Below are positions 45,497 to 54,545 of a DNA stretch of 64,000 nucleotides, piece after piece; within the stretch, counting starts at the first letter, position 1; every line of letters begins with the position of its first letter. Below the pieces are notes generated by a model, which was not told the origin of the DNA, ran no database searches, and was given only the letters and a program-made list of their open reading frames with translations. The position numbers and the translations under genes were made by a program. The stretch lies in contig NZ_JAEACT010000002.1 of assembly GCF_021432385.1 (NCBI RefSeq), positions 1,879,501-1,943,500 of the forward strand, given 5' to 3'. This stretch comes from Clostridium hydrogenum (GTDB taxonomy: Bacteria > Bacillota > Clostridia > Clostridiales > Clostridiaceae).

Positions 45497-46303
45497 ATGC
45501 GTGAGAAATATTTTACTACTGGAGAATTTGCTAAAATGTGCAATGTTGAAAAGCATGTTTTGTTTCACTATGATAGCATTGACTTATTTAAACCTGCAAT
45601 AATTAGCGAAAATGGCTATCGCTATTACTCCTATGACCAGTATTTTACCTTCTATGTAATAATAAATTTAAAAATGTTAGGTATGTCTTTAAAGGATATA
45701 AAAATATATCTTGAACATCGAAATTCTTACCAACTTTTAAAGCTTCTAGAAGAAAAAAGTGCACAAGTAGCCGAAAAAATTAAGTGGTTTCAAGATCTCC
45801 AAAAGACCATTGATACCATGAAAGCTACGACAACTGAAGCTTTAAATAGTAATGCCACTATATGCCTAAAGTATCTTCCTAAAGAAATTATTCTAAGATC
45901 ATATAATATAGATAATACTTCAAGTAAGACCTTTGCAAGTTTTATGCAGGAGTATACAAAGTTTTCTAAAAGCCTAGGCATTACACTTCAAGAATCTGTA
46001 GGAAGTATTGTCCCATTAAAAAATGTATTGAATAACAATTTTTCAATGCCTGCTTACTTGTATATAAAATCAGATTCTTTCATTGAAGGCAAAACCGTAA
46101 TCCGTAAACCCGGCTTATATTTATGTGTATATTTTAAAGGAAAGTATGAATACATGTATAGCGCATATAATGAAATGTTAGCTTACGCTGATAAAAATAA
46201 CATTACTTTAGGTAATTATTCCTATGAAGAATATATAATTTCTGATATTGCTGAGAAAGAGCCAAAGAATTATGTTACAAAGATTATGATTGAAACTTTG
46301 TAA
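45497..46303 (+). CDS. MerR-family regulator with GyrI-like effector domain
   Basis: 268 aa. The N-terminal MerR winged helix ([41 protein letters not shown], split over residues 5-45) is followed by a dimerisation helix and a C-terminal ligand domain of the BmrR/GyrI kind (from about 115). The helix-turn-helix has HVLFHYD where most members have TLRYYE. It is divergent from the ABC exporter genes, whose promoter has the classic 19-base spacer, so it probably activates the exporter on binding a toxic compound. AGAGGAG precedes the ATG. Confidence 0.9.
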   Translation: MREKYFTTGEFAKMCNVEKHVLFHYDSIDLFKPAIISENGYRYYSYDQYFTFYVIINLKMLGMSLKDIKIYLEHRNSYQLLKLLEEKSAQVAEKIKWFQDLQKTIDTMKATTTEALNSNATICLKYLPKEIILRSYNIDNTSSKTFASFMQEYTKFSKSLGITLQESVGSIVPLKNVLNNNFSMPAYLYIKSDSFIEGKTVIRKPGLYLCVYFKGKYEYMYSAYNEMLAYADKNNITLGNYSYEEYIISDIAEKEPKNYVTKIMIETL

Positions 46304-46345
46304 GTTTATCCTGACAAATTACAATTTACCAGGATAAACTTAAGT
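46301..46345. terminator. Hairpin between the convergent MerR and jetC genes
   Basis: A perfect 13-bp stem (46301-46313 with 46330-46342) starts at the MerR stop codon. No T-run follows on the plus strand. The right arm and following bases (GGATAAACTTA..GTATTTGCAATTT) recur reversed at 41573-41597. Confidence 0.5.
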
Positions 46346-46377
46346 ATTTGCAATTTCTAATTTTAAGGTAGTTTTAA

Positions 46378-49300
46378 TTAACCTCTAACTCTACCCCCAT
46401 GAACTACTCTACCAACTACACTTCCTAGATTTCCTTCTTCCTCTTCATTATTAATTTTAAGTGCCCAAAAAACAGGAAATCTTTCACTAATTTCTGTTTT
46501 TATAATTTCTGGTGCTGCAAAGGCTATAATTTGGAAATTCAATTTATTTGCTATGGTAAATATAGGGTCTAACACATGTGCTCCTGAAGCTTTGCCAAAA
46601 GGATTATCTAACATTAATACAGTCCATGGATTTTCATTGCCTAAAGTTTTCTTTTTATAATTCATAAGCATCATAATTATAAAGGTATTTATAGATAGTG
46701 TTTGTCCTCCACTGCCCTCAGGTGCATCTCCTTCTCCTGCATTTACAGCTCCCCAGGTTGCATAATGATAGTCCTGAGGTTTTGCATATAAGAATTCATT
46801 TTTCTCTGACATTTTATATACTTCTAAACTAGGATACTTTCCCCTTAATGCCTTTGAGAATATGCGTTTGTCACTCATAAGCTCGTCTAGTTGTTTATTA
46901 TCAAGATTGTCAAAGTCTACGCCCTTCTTTTCTAATTTTCCAATACATTCAATAAAGTATTCATTTAAAAGTATACTAATATCACTTTCTTCCTTTGGTA
47001 AAAACTCTTCACCCTTAAGTCTTACAAGTTTAAAAGCATAATTATTTTCATTGACATATACCATTTTATTTACCATTTCTTTTAAACACTCTGATATTTT
47101 AATTGCCTGTCTTGCAGCTCTAGAAACCCACTGCTCCTTTGCTTCTTCAGCTTCAAGTTTATCATTTTTTATTTGATTTATTTCTCTTTCAGCATGTTCC
47201 TTCATACTTTTAAAAGAATCCTTGTTGCTTACAAAATTGCCTACCTCTGTCTTGTCTCCTATAACTTCTTTAATCTTATGCTTTAAAACCTCATCCTTTA
47301 TATCGTTTTTTAAGTTTTCCAAAAAAACTTGAAAATTATCCTCAGCAGTTATAGTATGCTTTTTTATAGTTTGAGCTATATTCTTAAATTCTTCTATCCA
47401 TTTATCAACTTCGTTCTTTTCGTTGTCTTTTATCTTATTCATATCGTACTCTGAAGTTTTTCCTTTTAGTGGATCAATTTCAAAGTATTTAATTTCTGAG
47501 ATACAATTAGTTATATTTGCCTTTCTCACTTCTAAACCCTTTAATATATTTTCTGTCCTAACTAAATATTCTTTATTATCCTCTATACCACTTTTAATTT
47601 TAAATTCTTTTTCTTCTAAATTTAAATTTTCCCACACTTGAGCTGTTTTTTTATGTTCTTCAAATATTTTATTAGACTGCTTTTCTATGTCTTTAGTTAT
47701 CCCCTCTATAAGACCTTCGAGCTTACTCATATTTTGATATTTTTCTTTAGCTAGCTTTTCTTTTAGTTTTATTTTGCTGGTTAAATTGTCGAATTCTGTT
47801 TCTGCAAACTCCAAGGATATATTTTCTAATTTATAGTTTTTCCAATCTAAATCAATTTTTTTCAGCATTTTAAGCTGCCTGTCTATATTTTCTTGAAGCT
47901 CCCCTGCATTTTTTTTCAAAAGGGTAATGCTATCATTTTTACTTTCAAGCTTAGAACTTAAGCTTTTTCTATAGGAAATGCTGCTGTATATTTCATCCTG
48001 CTTTAAAGCTTCATAATTTGGAGCCTCGCTGCACTCTAAATTATCTTTAAGCTTTGTTTCCTTAAATTCTGCTTCCTTTACAACCTCCCTTATGTCCTTA
48101 AGTCCTGGCTCAACAAGTTTAACCTTCCACCTTTCATAGTTTAAATTCTCATCATTTATGTTTTTATCTAAAATTTCTTTTTCCAGTTCTTTTTCACTAA
48201 GCTTAGAAGATAAATTATTTAGCTCCTTACTTGCTTCTTTTTCCTCTTTTAATTTTTTCTCTACTTCATTTTTAAATTCTATAAAATTCACAAGTTTTTC
48301 AATTTTAAAAGCAAGCTTTTTTATATTTTCATTTGCATTTTCTATATTTTTTTTATTGATATTAAGCTTATCTGTAGAATTGTTTATACTAACCTCTGCA
48401 GCACTTATCTCACTTAAATTTTCATTAATACTAAGCTCTATTTGTTTAAGCTTTTGTTCTAAAACTGCAGAGCTTTCAGTTTTAAACATAAGGCTAATAT
48501 CCCTAATAATTTCTTCTATTTTTTCTATAGAACCTTCAACTATTCTAATGGTTTCTTTTGCTTCAAGTTCTTTTTTGTTCAAGCTTTCCTTCCAAGACAC
48601 ATAACTATCATAATCCTCTACAAACTTTAAAGCCCTATGTTCTACTAATTTGTAGTTAACACTTTCAACTATTTTCATTTCTGTTCGAACATAAATTGGG
48701 ACTAACGCTCTTAAAAAAATTTCCTTATCTATGTTGCTTTCTATTGTTTTCCATTCATTAATATCCGATATAACTAAACCAAAAGGCAGCATATGGTAAC
48801 TTGAAAGCATAGTTTTCTTTTCTTCTTCAGAAAGAGCATATAAAAACTGAGTTCCGTAAATAACTTTTATCCCCAAAGCTTCTATTCTATCTTTTACGGC
48901 ATTTACATCATTATTTGCTATCCAATATTCTTCCGTATTTAAGGTTACATCAATGCTGTTTTCCCATAATTCCTTGTAAAGCTTCTTTGCTTGAAGTTCC
49001 TTTTCTTCTTTAAGTTTTTTTACCTCAAATGACTTATTTTGAAGCCAATTTTCAGAATAAGCTTCAAGCAAAGGGTCAAGCTTGCAAACTTCTAAAACCA
49101 TTAAAAAAAGTTTTTCTTCCTCTTGTTTCTTATTACTATAATTTTCTTCGGTATCTTTTTTGTTTTTCCTATGCTGCTTAAGTTCAATCTCAAGTTTAGC
49201 TTTTTTAAGCTTGCTGTTATTTATCTTTTCCTCTAGCTTTTCACCTTCATCCTTTAAAGCCAAAAGTTTTTTATCCTCTTCTTCCTTTTCCTTCTTAATA

Positions 49301-50871
49301 TCTTCAAGTAATAATTCTGGATAAACAATTCTAAAAGGATCAAACTCCGTGCCAAGCTCTTTTTCTTTTTTATCAAATTCTTTCTTCTTATCCTCGATTG
49401 CCTTTAAATTAACCTGTATATTCTGCTTTTTTTCATTTAAAGTTTTAATTTCTATTTTTAATTTTGCTTCTTTACTCTTTAGAAAAGCTTCATAGGCTTT
49501 ATACTGGCTGCATATCTTGTCCCATTTTTCCTGCGTAACTTTCCATTTATCTTTAATTTCTTCTTCTACCTTATCCATTTCCTTCTGTATATCTTTTAAA
49601 TCCAAAGAATTCATAAGTTTTTCTATTTCTTCGTGAGTAGATTTTTTCTTATATTCATCTTTCTCCATAGGAATAATAAGCTTGTTTATTTCATATTTTT
49701 TCTTTTCCTCATTCAAATCATCTATTTCACTATTTACATAGTCAAGCTCTTTTTGCTTATAAGACTTATCTTCTTCATAATCCTGCTTTGTCCTTATTTG
49801 CTTTGCATACTCCAAATTATCTTTTTCAAACAGCAGCTCATGTTTTGTTGCTTCTGCTTTAATTTTTTCTTTTTCCCAAATTTCTATTTGATTTAATACA
49901 TTATTTTGAAGACTGCTTAAACTGCAGTATAGATTGTTTCCTTCTATGATACAGTTATTTTTCTTGTTTTCATAAACAATTCCATGTTCTGCATCTAATA
50001 TCAGTGGATCTAATGCAGAAGATATATTTTTATAATCCACCTCTCTATTTATAAGTATAGGAAGATTTTTAGTTATAGAAATGTTGCTTTTAAACATATC
50101 TCTAAGCACATTCTTATTTTCTTCAAATTGGCTATTTAAATTTTCAGAAATAGCTGGAATGATGTATTCATCAAAAATCCCTTTATTATCTCTTGCCTTT
50201 GAAAAATATTCTCCAACTCCACCTTCTACTTTATTTATAAGTTTTAAAATAGACCACTCTGAACGATATATTCCAAACCCTGCTAAATACTGATAATACT
50301 CAGAGTTTGTACTTCTTGAATCCGACTCAGAAAACTTTCTAAAATCTCTTTTAGCATTTGTCAAAAATTCCTCTAAGGTTTTATAGCTTACTGCTTTCCT
50401 TTCATCTTTTAAATAAAGTGGTATATTTTCTACTGTATATGGTCCATTGTCATAGTGCTCATGGGTATATAAAAAATATCTTATGCCTATTTTTTCTTCT
50501 TCCTTTTCTTCATCTTTATTATCAAGCTTTTTTATGGCAGTAATACAAATACCTGTTATTAACCATCTATCTGGCACAGTATCCAGTTTCCACTCCAAAA
50601 GCACATGAAAAGTATATGGCTTAAATTGATTACTTTTATTCAAAAACATTCCAGAAAGCTTATTTCCATCATTTTTACCCCATCTAGTATTGGGAAGCAT
50701 TATTTGAGATATAAGCTGCATAATTACGCCCTTTCCACTTCCATTATTGAGCGTAAACAAAGTATGATCTGGTTCTCCCAGCTTAGTTAAATCAAATATA
50801 CTATTGTCGTGGCACTTTTTAAAATTATCATACTTATTTCCTACTATTCTGATTTTAGTTAACCTTGGCAC
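46378..50871 (-). CDS. jetC: Wadjet SMC-like ATPase JetC
   Basis: 1497 aa. An N-terminal ABC/SMC half-site with Walker A NNGSGKG (residues 42-48) is joined through very long Lys/Glu-rich coiled coils and a central hinge-like globular part (about 600-800) to a C-terminal half-site with GSGGQTLS and Walker B TVLMLDNPFGKAS. This MukB-like layout fits JetC, the motor that extrudes DNA loops in Wadjet anti-plasmid systems. Its start overlaps jetB by 17 bases. JetD in the same operon separates it from the chromosomal MukBEF/MksBEF condensins. Confidence 0.88.
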   Translation of the reverse strand: MPRLTKIRIVGNKYDNFKKCHDNSIFDLTKLGEPDHTLFTLNNGSGKGVIMQLISQIMLPNTRWGKNDGNKLSGMFLNKSNQFKPYTFHVLLEWKLDTVPDRWLITGICITAIKKLDNKDEEKEEEKIGIRYFLYTHEHYDNGPYTVENIPLYLKDERKAVSYKTLEEFLTNAKRDFRKFSESDSRSTNSEYYQYLAGFGIYRSEWSILKLINKVEGGVGEYFSKARDNKGIFDEYIIPAISENLNSQFEENKNVLRDMFKSNISITKNLPILINREVDYKNISSALDPLILDAEHGIVYENKKNNCIIEGNNLYCSLSSLQNNVLNQIEIWEKEKIKAEATKHELLFEKDNLEYAKQIRTKQDYEEDKSYKQKELDYVNSEIDDLNEEKKKYEINKLIIPMEKDEYKKKSTHEEIEKLMNSLDLKDIQKEMDKVEEEIKDKWKVTQEKWDKICSQYKAYEAFLKSKEAKLKIEIKTLNEKKQNIQVNLKAIEDKKKEFDKKEKELGTEFDPFRIVYPELLLEDIKKEKEEEDKKLLALKDEGEKLEEKINNSKLKKAKLEIELKQHRKNKKDTEENYSNKKQEEEKLFLMVLEVCKLDPLLEAYSENWLQNKSFEVKKLKEEKELQAKKLYKELWENSIDVTLNTEEYWIANNDVNAVKDRIEALGIKVIYGTQFLYALSEEEKKTMLSSYHMLPFGLVISDINEWKTIESNIDKEIFLRALVPIYVRTEMKIVESVNYKLVEHRALKFVEDYDSYVSWKESLNKKELEAKETIRIVEGSIEKIEEIIRDISLMFKTESSAVLEQKLKQIELSINENLSEISAAEVSINNSTDKLNINKKNIENANENIKKLAFKIEKLVNFIEFKNEVEKKLKEEKEASKELNNLSSKLSEKELEKEILDKNINDENLNYERWKVKLVEPGLKDIREVVKEAEFKETKLKDNLECSEAPNYEALKQDEIYSSISYRKSLSSKLESKNDSITLLKKNAGELQENIDRQLKMLKKIDLDWKNYKLENISLEFAETEFDNLTSKIKLKEKLAKEKYQNMSKLEGLIEGITKDIEKQSNKIFEEHKKTAQVWENLNLEEKEFKIKSGIEDNKEYLVRTENILKGLEVRKANITNCISEIKYFEIDPLKGKTSEYDMNKIKDNEKNEVDKWIEEFKNIAQTIKKHTITAEDNFQVFLENLKNDIKDEVLKHKIKEVIGDKTEVGNFVSNKDSFKSMKEHAEREINQIKNDKLEAEEAKEQWVSRAARQAIKISECLKEMVNKMVYVNENNYAFKLVRLKGEEFLPKEESDISILLNEYFIECIGKLEKKGVDFDNLDNKQLDELMSDKRIFSKALRGKYPSLEVYKMSEKNEFLYAKPQDYHYATWGAVNAGEGDAPEGSGGQTLSINTFIIMMLMNYKKKTLGNENPWTVLMLDNPFGKASGAHVLDPIFTIANKLNFQIIAFAAPEIIKTEISERFPVFWALKINNEEEEGNLGSVVGRVVHGGRVRG

Positions 50872-51619
50872 TATCTTTTTCCTCCTTTGCAGCTTCTATA
50901 AGTTCCATAAATTCCTTGTACCTATCTTGATTGTGATATACCTTGTCTAATCTTTCATATAATTCTAATTTGGGAATCAACTTAAGTTCCTTAGTATTGT
51001 TATAAATAAGCTTTTGATCTGCTAAAGGCTTTAATGCCTTATAAATAAAATTAAATCTATTATCCGTAGTATTTACCACATCAATGTTTCCTTTTGTTTT
51101 GCTGTTTTTCATTGGTGAAAAATCTTTATTCCACACCTCATCAATTTCTTTAAGTGCTATACCCCAATTTTGACTAAAGCTTTCCTCTTTCTTTTCCCTT
51201 GCTATCCAAGAATTTATAATTCCATTAACCAAATCTTCAAGCTTAGCATATGTTATACCCTCTTCTTCCCATCTAATTCTTATATTATTTTCTTTGTCCA
51301 CTTCAGATAAAAACACGCATATTATTAAGTTAGCTAAATAAAAGTATTTTTTATTCTTTAAGTCTTTATATTTTTCTTTCATTTGAGTATAGGAGTTTGC
51401 AAAAATAGATCCATTAGCCGAAGAAATAATATGAAGATTTTCCATAGTTTCTATTATCATAAGTTCTGCTTCTTGTGCCATAGTCTTTACTATTTGCCTC
51501 ATCTCATTGTCATTTGAATATTCTTCTGCAAGAGGTTCTTTAACAGATACAATATTTTCTTTTAAAAGCATAAAAAATAATGCAGAAGCCTTTTGTATAT
51601 TTTCTGTTGTGTATGCCAT
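50855..51619 (-). CDS. jetB: Wadjet MukE-like subunit JetB
   Basis: 254 aa, helical and acidic, placed between the kleisin-like and SMC-like genes. Winged-helix-like segments are seen (LNGIINSW.. and NRFNFIYKALKPLADQKLIYNNTKELKLIPKLELYERLDKVYHNQDRYKEF, in parts). It resembles the DUF6063-type JetB I recall from clostridial Wadjet operons. It should bind the JetA kleisin and DNA. It begins one base after the jetA stop and overlaps jetC, so the stoichiometry is tightly coupled. Confidence 0.75.
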   Translation of the reverse strand: MAYTTENIQKASALFFMLLKENIVSVKEPLAEEYSNDNEMRQIVKTMAQEAELMIIETMENLHIISSANGSIFANSYTQMKEKYKDLKNKKYFYLANLIICVFLSEVDKENNIRIRWEEEGITYAKLEDLVNGIINSWIAREKKEESFSQNWGIALKEIDEVWNKDFSPMKNSKTKGNIDVVNTTDNRFNFIYKALKPLADQKLIYNNTKELKLIPKLELYERLDKVYHNQDRYKEFMELIEAAKEEKDSAKVN

Positions 51620-51620
51620 A

Positions 51621-53126
51621 TTAATCCTCCAAATAATTTTTAATATATATTTTATATGGTGATATAAATAAATTTTGTAAACTTAAAGGTTTCTTTTCTT
51701 CTTCTAACTTTGAAGCAACTGTTTTTCCAATAAGTTTTTTATATCTCTCATCCTTTTCGCATAATTTATTAAATAAAATTATTCTTTCGTCCATTTCATC
51801 AAATTCTTCTGTAGTTTCACTAAAGGTGAGCTCTGTAAGTACAAACATCATAAATATCTCTGTATTCTTTTTTTGACTTAGCCAACTTTCTTGAAGAATG
51901 ATATCCATAGTTTTAAGCTCTGTAATGCTAAAGCCTTTGCCCTCCATAAATCCATCAAAAATCGGCTGCCAAAGTTCTAGTATTAGGTTCCAATCTACTT
52001 TCTTCTTGTTTATAAACTCCTTCTCCTCTTCTTCACTTTTCAAATCTAAATTAACTTCTTCACTTTCTCTCACAGACTGCTGTTCCTGCCATGCCCAATC
52101 TAATGGATATATAAATTCAAGCTCTGGAGACAAAATAGGCACTACTAAACTCTCTAGGCAATCAAAGCTAGGAAGCCCATTTTTAACAACTACGTTTTGC
52201 CATATGTCCTTTTTAAAGGATACCTTAGAAGTTGTCCAAAAGCTTTCTGGATAATTTACTCTTACTTTTACTTCAAAAGCCATATTGTCTACTACTATTT
52301 TTGCAAGTAAATTATGAAGTACTCTAGCCTTTTCTACTTCTTCAAAAAGTTTTTCACCATCTTTTCTCTTATCCTTAGGAAAATTGTATAGCCTATTTTT
52401 CCAGGCAAGCATATCTTCAAAGGTCTTTTTTTCATCCTCAAATTGATTTTTTATTTCTTGATCTGTTTTTCTTCTATCTCTTTTAGTATCAAAAAATATC
52501 ACTTGAGGATTTCTCATAATATCATGCCTATAATCCTTTTCTTTTCGTATTAAATTTCTAACTCTTCCAATTAGGTTATTTACACTGCTTAAAGCTTTAT
52601 TAAAATTTCCACTTTTGATTAATTGCAGTGTATAAAATTGCTCAACATCAAAGCCAAACTCTTCAAGCATTTCCCTTGTTATAAATATCATTTCTTGAGC
52701 TTCTTCTGTAAGCATATACACGGTACTGCCGCCCTTTTCCCATCTTGAATGTTCTCTATCTGGCTTTAAATATTTAAATTTATATGGCTCATGTTCTCTG
52801 GTTTCTTCATTATATATTGTACAACTGAAGGGATACTGTCTATCTGGATCTTTGTACCACAACACTCCATCAACAATTCTTTCTATATTTTTATCAGACG
52901 TAGGAATTTTCATTTCCCTTAAAATATCTGAAACAATGTATATCATGTCATTGCGCGTTCTATTAGGATTTTCCGTAATCTCTCTTCTAAATATACTTAG
53001 TAAAAGATACAGACAAATTTCATGGGCATAATCCTTTAATTCACCTATGTCCATTCCTGTACCAAGCATTCTTATTACATTAATCTTTTTTAACCTGTCC
53101 ATCATTCCAGTTTGAACTAAATCCAT
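51621..53126 (-). CDS. jetA: Wadjet MukF-like kleisin JetA
   Basis: 501 aa. Helical N-terminal winged-helix-like region (IRMLGTGMDIGELKDYAHEICLYLLLSIFRREI), a long charged middle (DIMRNPQVIFFDTKRDRRKTDQEIKNQFEDEKKTFEDML) and a C-terminal domain. It resembles the DUF5716-type JetA of clostridial Wadjet operons, the kleisin that links the two JetC heads. It starts four bases after the jetD stop with GGAAGGAG upstream. The name rests on operon position and general layout rather than a sharp motif. Confidence 0.78.
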   Translation of the reverse strand: MDLVQTGMMDRLKKINVIRMLGTGMDIGELKDYAHEICLYLLLSIFRREITENPNRTRNDMIYIVSDILREMKIPTSDKNIERIVDGVLWYKDPDRQYPFSCTIYNEETREHEPYKFKYLKPDREHSRWEKGGSTVYMLTEEAQEMIFITREMLEEFGFDVEQFYTLQLIKSGNFNKALSSVNNLIGRVRNLIRKEKDYRHDIMRNPQVIFFDTKRDRRKTDQEIKNQFEDEKKTFEDMLAWKNRLYNFPKDKRKDGEKLFEEVEKARVLHNLLAKIVVDNMAFEVKVRVNYPESFWTTSKVSFKKDIWQNVVVKNGLPSFDCLESLVVPILSPELEFIYPLDWAWQEQQSVRESEEVNLDLKSEEEEKEFINKKKVDWNLILELWQPIFDGFMEGKGFSITELKTMDIILQESWLSQKKNTEIFMMFVLTELTFSETTEEFDEMDERIILFNKLCEKDERYKKLIGKTVASKLEEEKKPLSLQNLFISPYKIYIKNYLED

Positions 53127-53130
53127 TTAT

Positions 53131-54201
53131 TTATACCGCTCCTTCCCTTTTTAGCAAGTATTCATATGTAATAAATTCTTGAGGAATTCTGCAATTTTCT
53201 TTCCAAAGCTCTACTATATATTCTTTATAATTGCCATAATTCTTTTCCTCAAATTCTTTTAATATACACTTTAAACATGCCTCATTTTTTTGCTGATCCT
53301 TGCTTTTATATTTTTTATGTACCTCTATAAGCTCAGCATAAGCCTGTACAAGTAACCCTATATTTACCCCATTATACTTGTCCTTTAATGCTTTATATAT
53401 AAAATATCCATCTGGATCCATATCTCCAAAGTAATATACCGTAACTTCACTTGGCTTAGCTATTTCATCTAAGAAAGAAAAGCTTTTTATAATTTTCTTC
53501 CCATATCCAAAAATAAGTGCATCTGGCATTATTCCAAATATTTTTATACCATTTTGAACTGCTTTTTTAAATGAAAAAAATGTAGAGTGATTTTCCAAAA
53601 TTATTATGGTTTTAATTTCACTAACCCCTCTATTCCAATAAATAAATTGTTCGCCATACTGCTTGGCTTTTATGTCTTCAAGATTTAAAGAAAGTCTTTT
53701 AAGCACTTTATTATCTTTTTTTCCACTATCACTATCTGTCAAAAATTTTTCATCATAAAAAAGTTCTAAACATCTTTCTTCTACACTTGCCCACTGCCTA
53801 TGTTCTTTTTCTTTTAAGAATTTATATATATTTTTTATGTATTCCCATTCTTTTTTAGTTTGATATTCTGGATGCTTAATGTAAGCTTTAAAATTAAGTA
53901 CATCAGAATACTTAATAATATCCTCATCTTTCCAAGAAGCTTCTATTTTTGAAGTGACCATAGTCCATTTTAGTTTCATTGGAAATTTAGCTTTATTACT
54001 ATCTGAATTTGCAATTTCTCTTATAATTTTTTCATCCTTTAACTTTTGCATTTCTCCATAAAAAGCCTCATAACCACCAAGTTCATAGTAATTACTTTGT
54101 CCCCCGCATTTTTCTATAATAAATAGTTCTAAACGAGCAAGTTCAAATTTTCTATTGTTTTTACATTTATCGTCAAAGAAAGCTTTTATATATTTGCGCA
54201 T
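53131..54201 (-). CDS. jetD: Wadjet TOPRIM nuclease JetD
   Basis: 356 aa from ATG 54201 (GAGGGGAAAG about nine bases upstream); the extension to 54294 encodes a spurious hydrophobic start over the promoter. The C-terminal TOPRIM fold is clear: Glu203 in IIILENHSTFF and the DxDxD in YYFGDMDPDGYFIYKAL (Asp260, 262, 264), with IPQEFITYEYL at the end. JetD cleaves the plasmid once JetABC has extruded it. Here it is the first gene of the operon, unlike the A-B-C-D order of the Bacillus cereus reference system. Confidence 0.88.
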   Translation of the reverse strand: MRKYIKAFFDDKCKNNRKFELARLELFIIEKCGGQSNYYELGGYEAFYGEMQKLKDEKIIREIANSDSNKAKFPMKLKWTMVTSKIEASWKDEDIIKYSDVLNFKAYIKHPEYQTKKEWEYIKNIYKFLKEKEHRQWASVEERCLELFYDEKFLTDSDSGKKDNKVLKRLSLNLEDIKAKQYGEQFIYWNRGVSEIKTIIILENHSTFFSFKKAVQNGIKIFGIMPDALIFGYGKKIIKSFSFLDEIAKPSEVTVYYFGDMDPDGYFIYKALKDKYNGVNIGLLVQAYAELIEVHKKYKSKDQQKNEACLKCILKEFEEKNYGNYKEYIVELWKENCRIPQEFITYEYLLKREGAV

Positions 54202-54545
54202 TATATCTTTCCCCTCAATTTTGTATATTTCTATAATTATTATAACAAAAAAAAGAAGCATGTAGATACACAATCTGAAACATATTATATTCAAGATCTA
54301 GCGATATGTTCTCATAAGTTTTAGTATATAGGAACATTCACAAGATCTTCCCCAAACCACACCTATCCTAATTCTTTACGTTGGTAAAAATTTGATATAA
54401 ATTATTAGATATCTTGTCAACAAAAATAAAAAATGCAGAATTAATATTCCGCATTTTCTACAAATTTAAATGTCATCTTCATTGAATTTTTATAATACCA
54501 ACTATTGCATTACTTTGAAATTTCATTATATACAGCAGTGATTTT
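54202..54545. other. Spacer with the Wadjet promoter region
   Basis: 344 bases. A minus-strand TATAAT (54239-54244) lies about 40 bases before the jetD start; no convincing -35 is seen. A hairpin for the upstream gene is at 54430-54457. Nothing else is visible. Confidence 0.45.
54425..54457 (-). terminator. Terminator after the 453-aa helical gene
   Basis: AAAATGCAGAAT (54430-54441) pairs with ATTCCGCATTTT (54446-54457) with one mismatch; on the minus strand the stem runs into TTTTTTATTTTTG. Confidence 0.65.

Noticed and set aside
46378..50871. Several plus-strand frames of 60-150 codons opposite jetC
   Set aside because: They are low-complexity Ser/Phe/Leu shadows of the lysine/glutamate-rich coiled coil and have no ribosome sites.
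46378..54201. Reading the SMC operon as a housekeeping MukBEF/MksBEF condensin
   Set aside because: A fourth gene with an intact TOPRIM Glu and DxDxD, packed into the same operon, is the mark of Wadjet.
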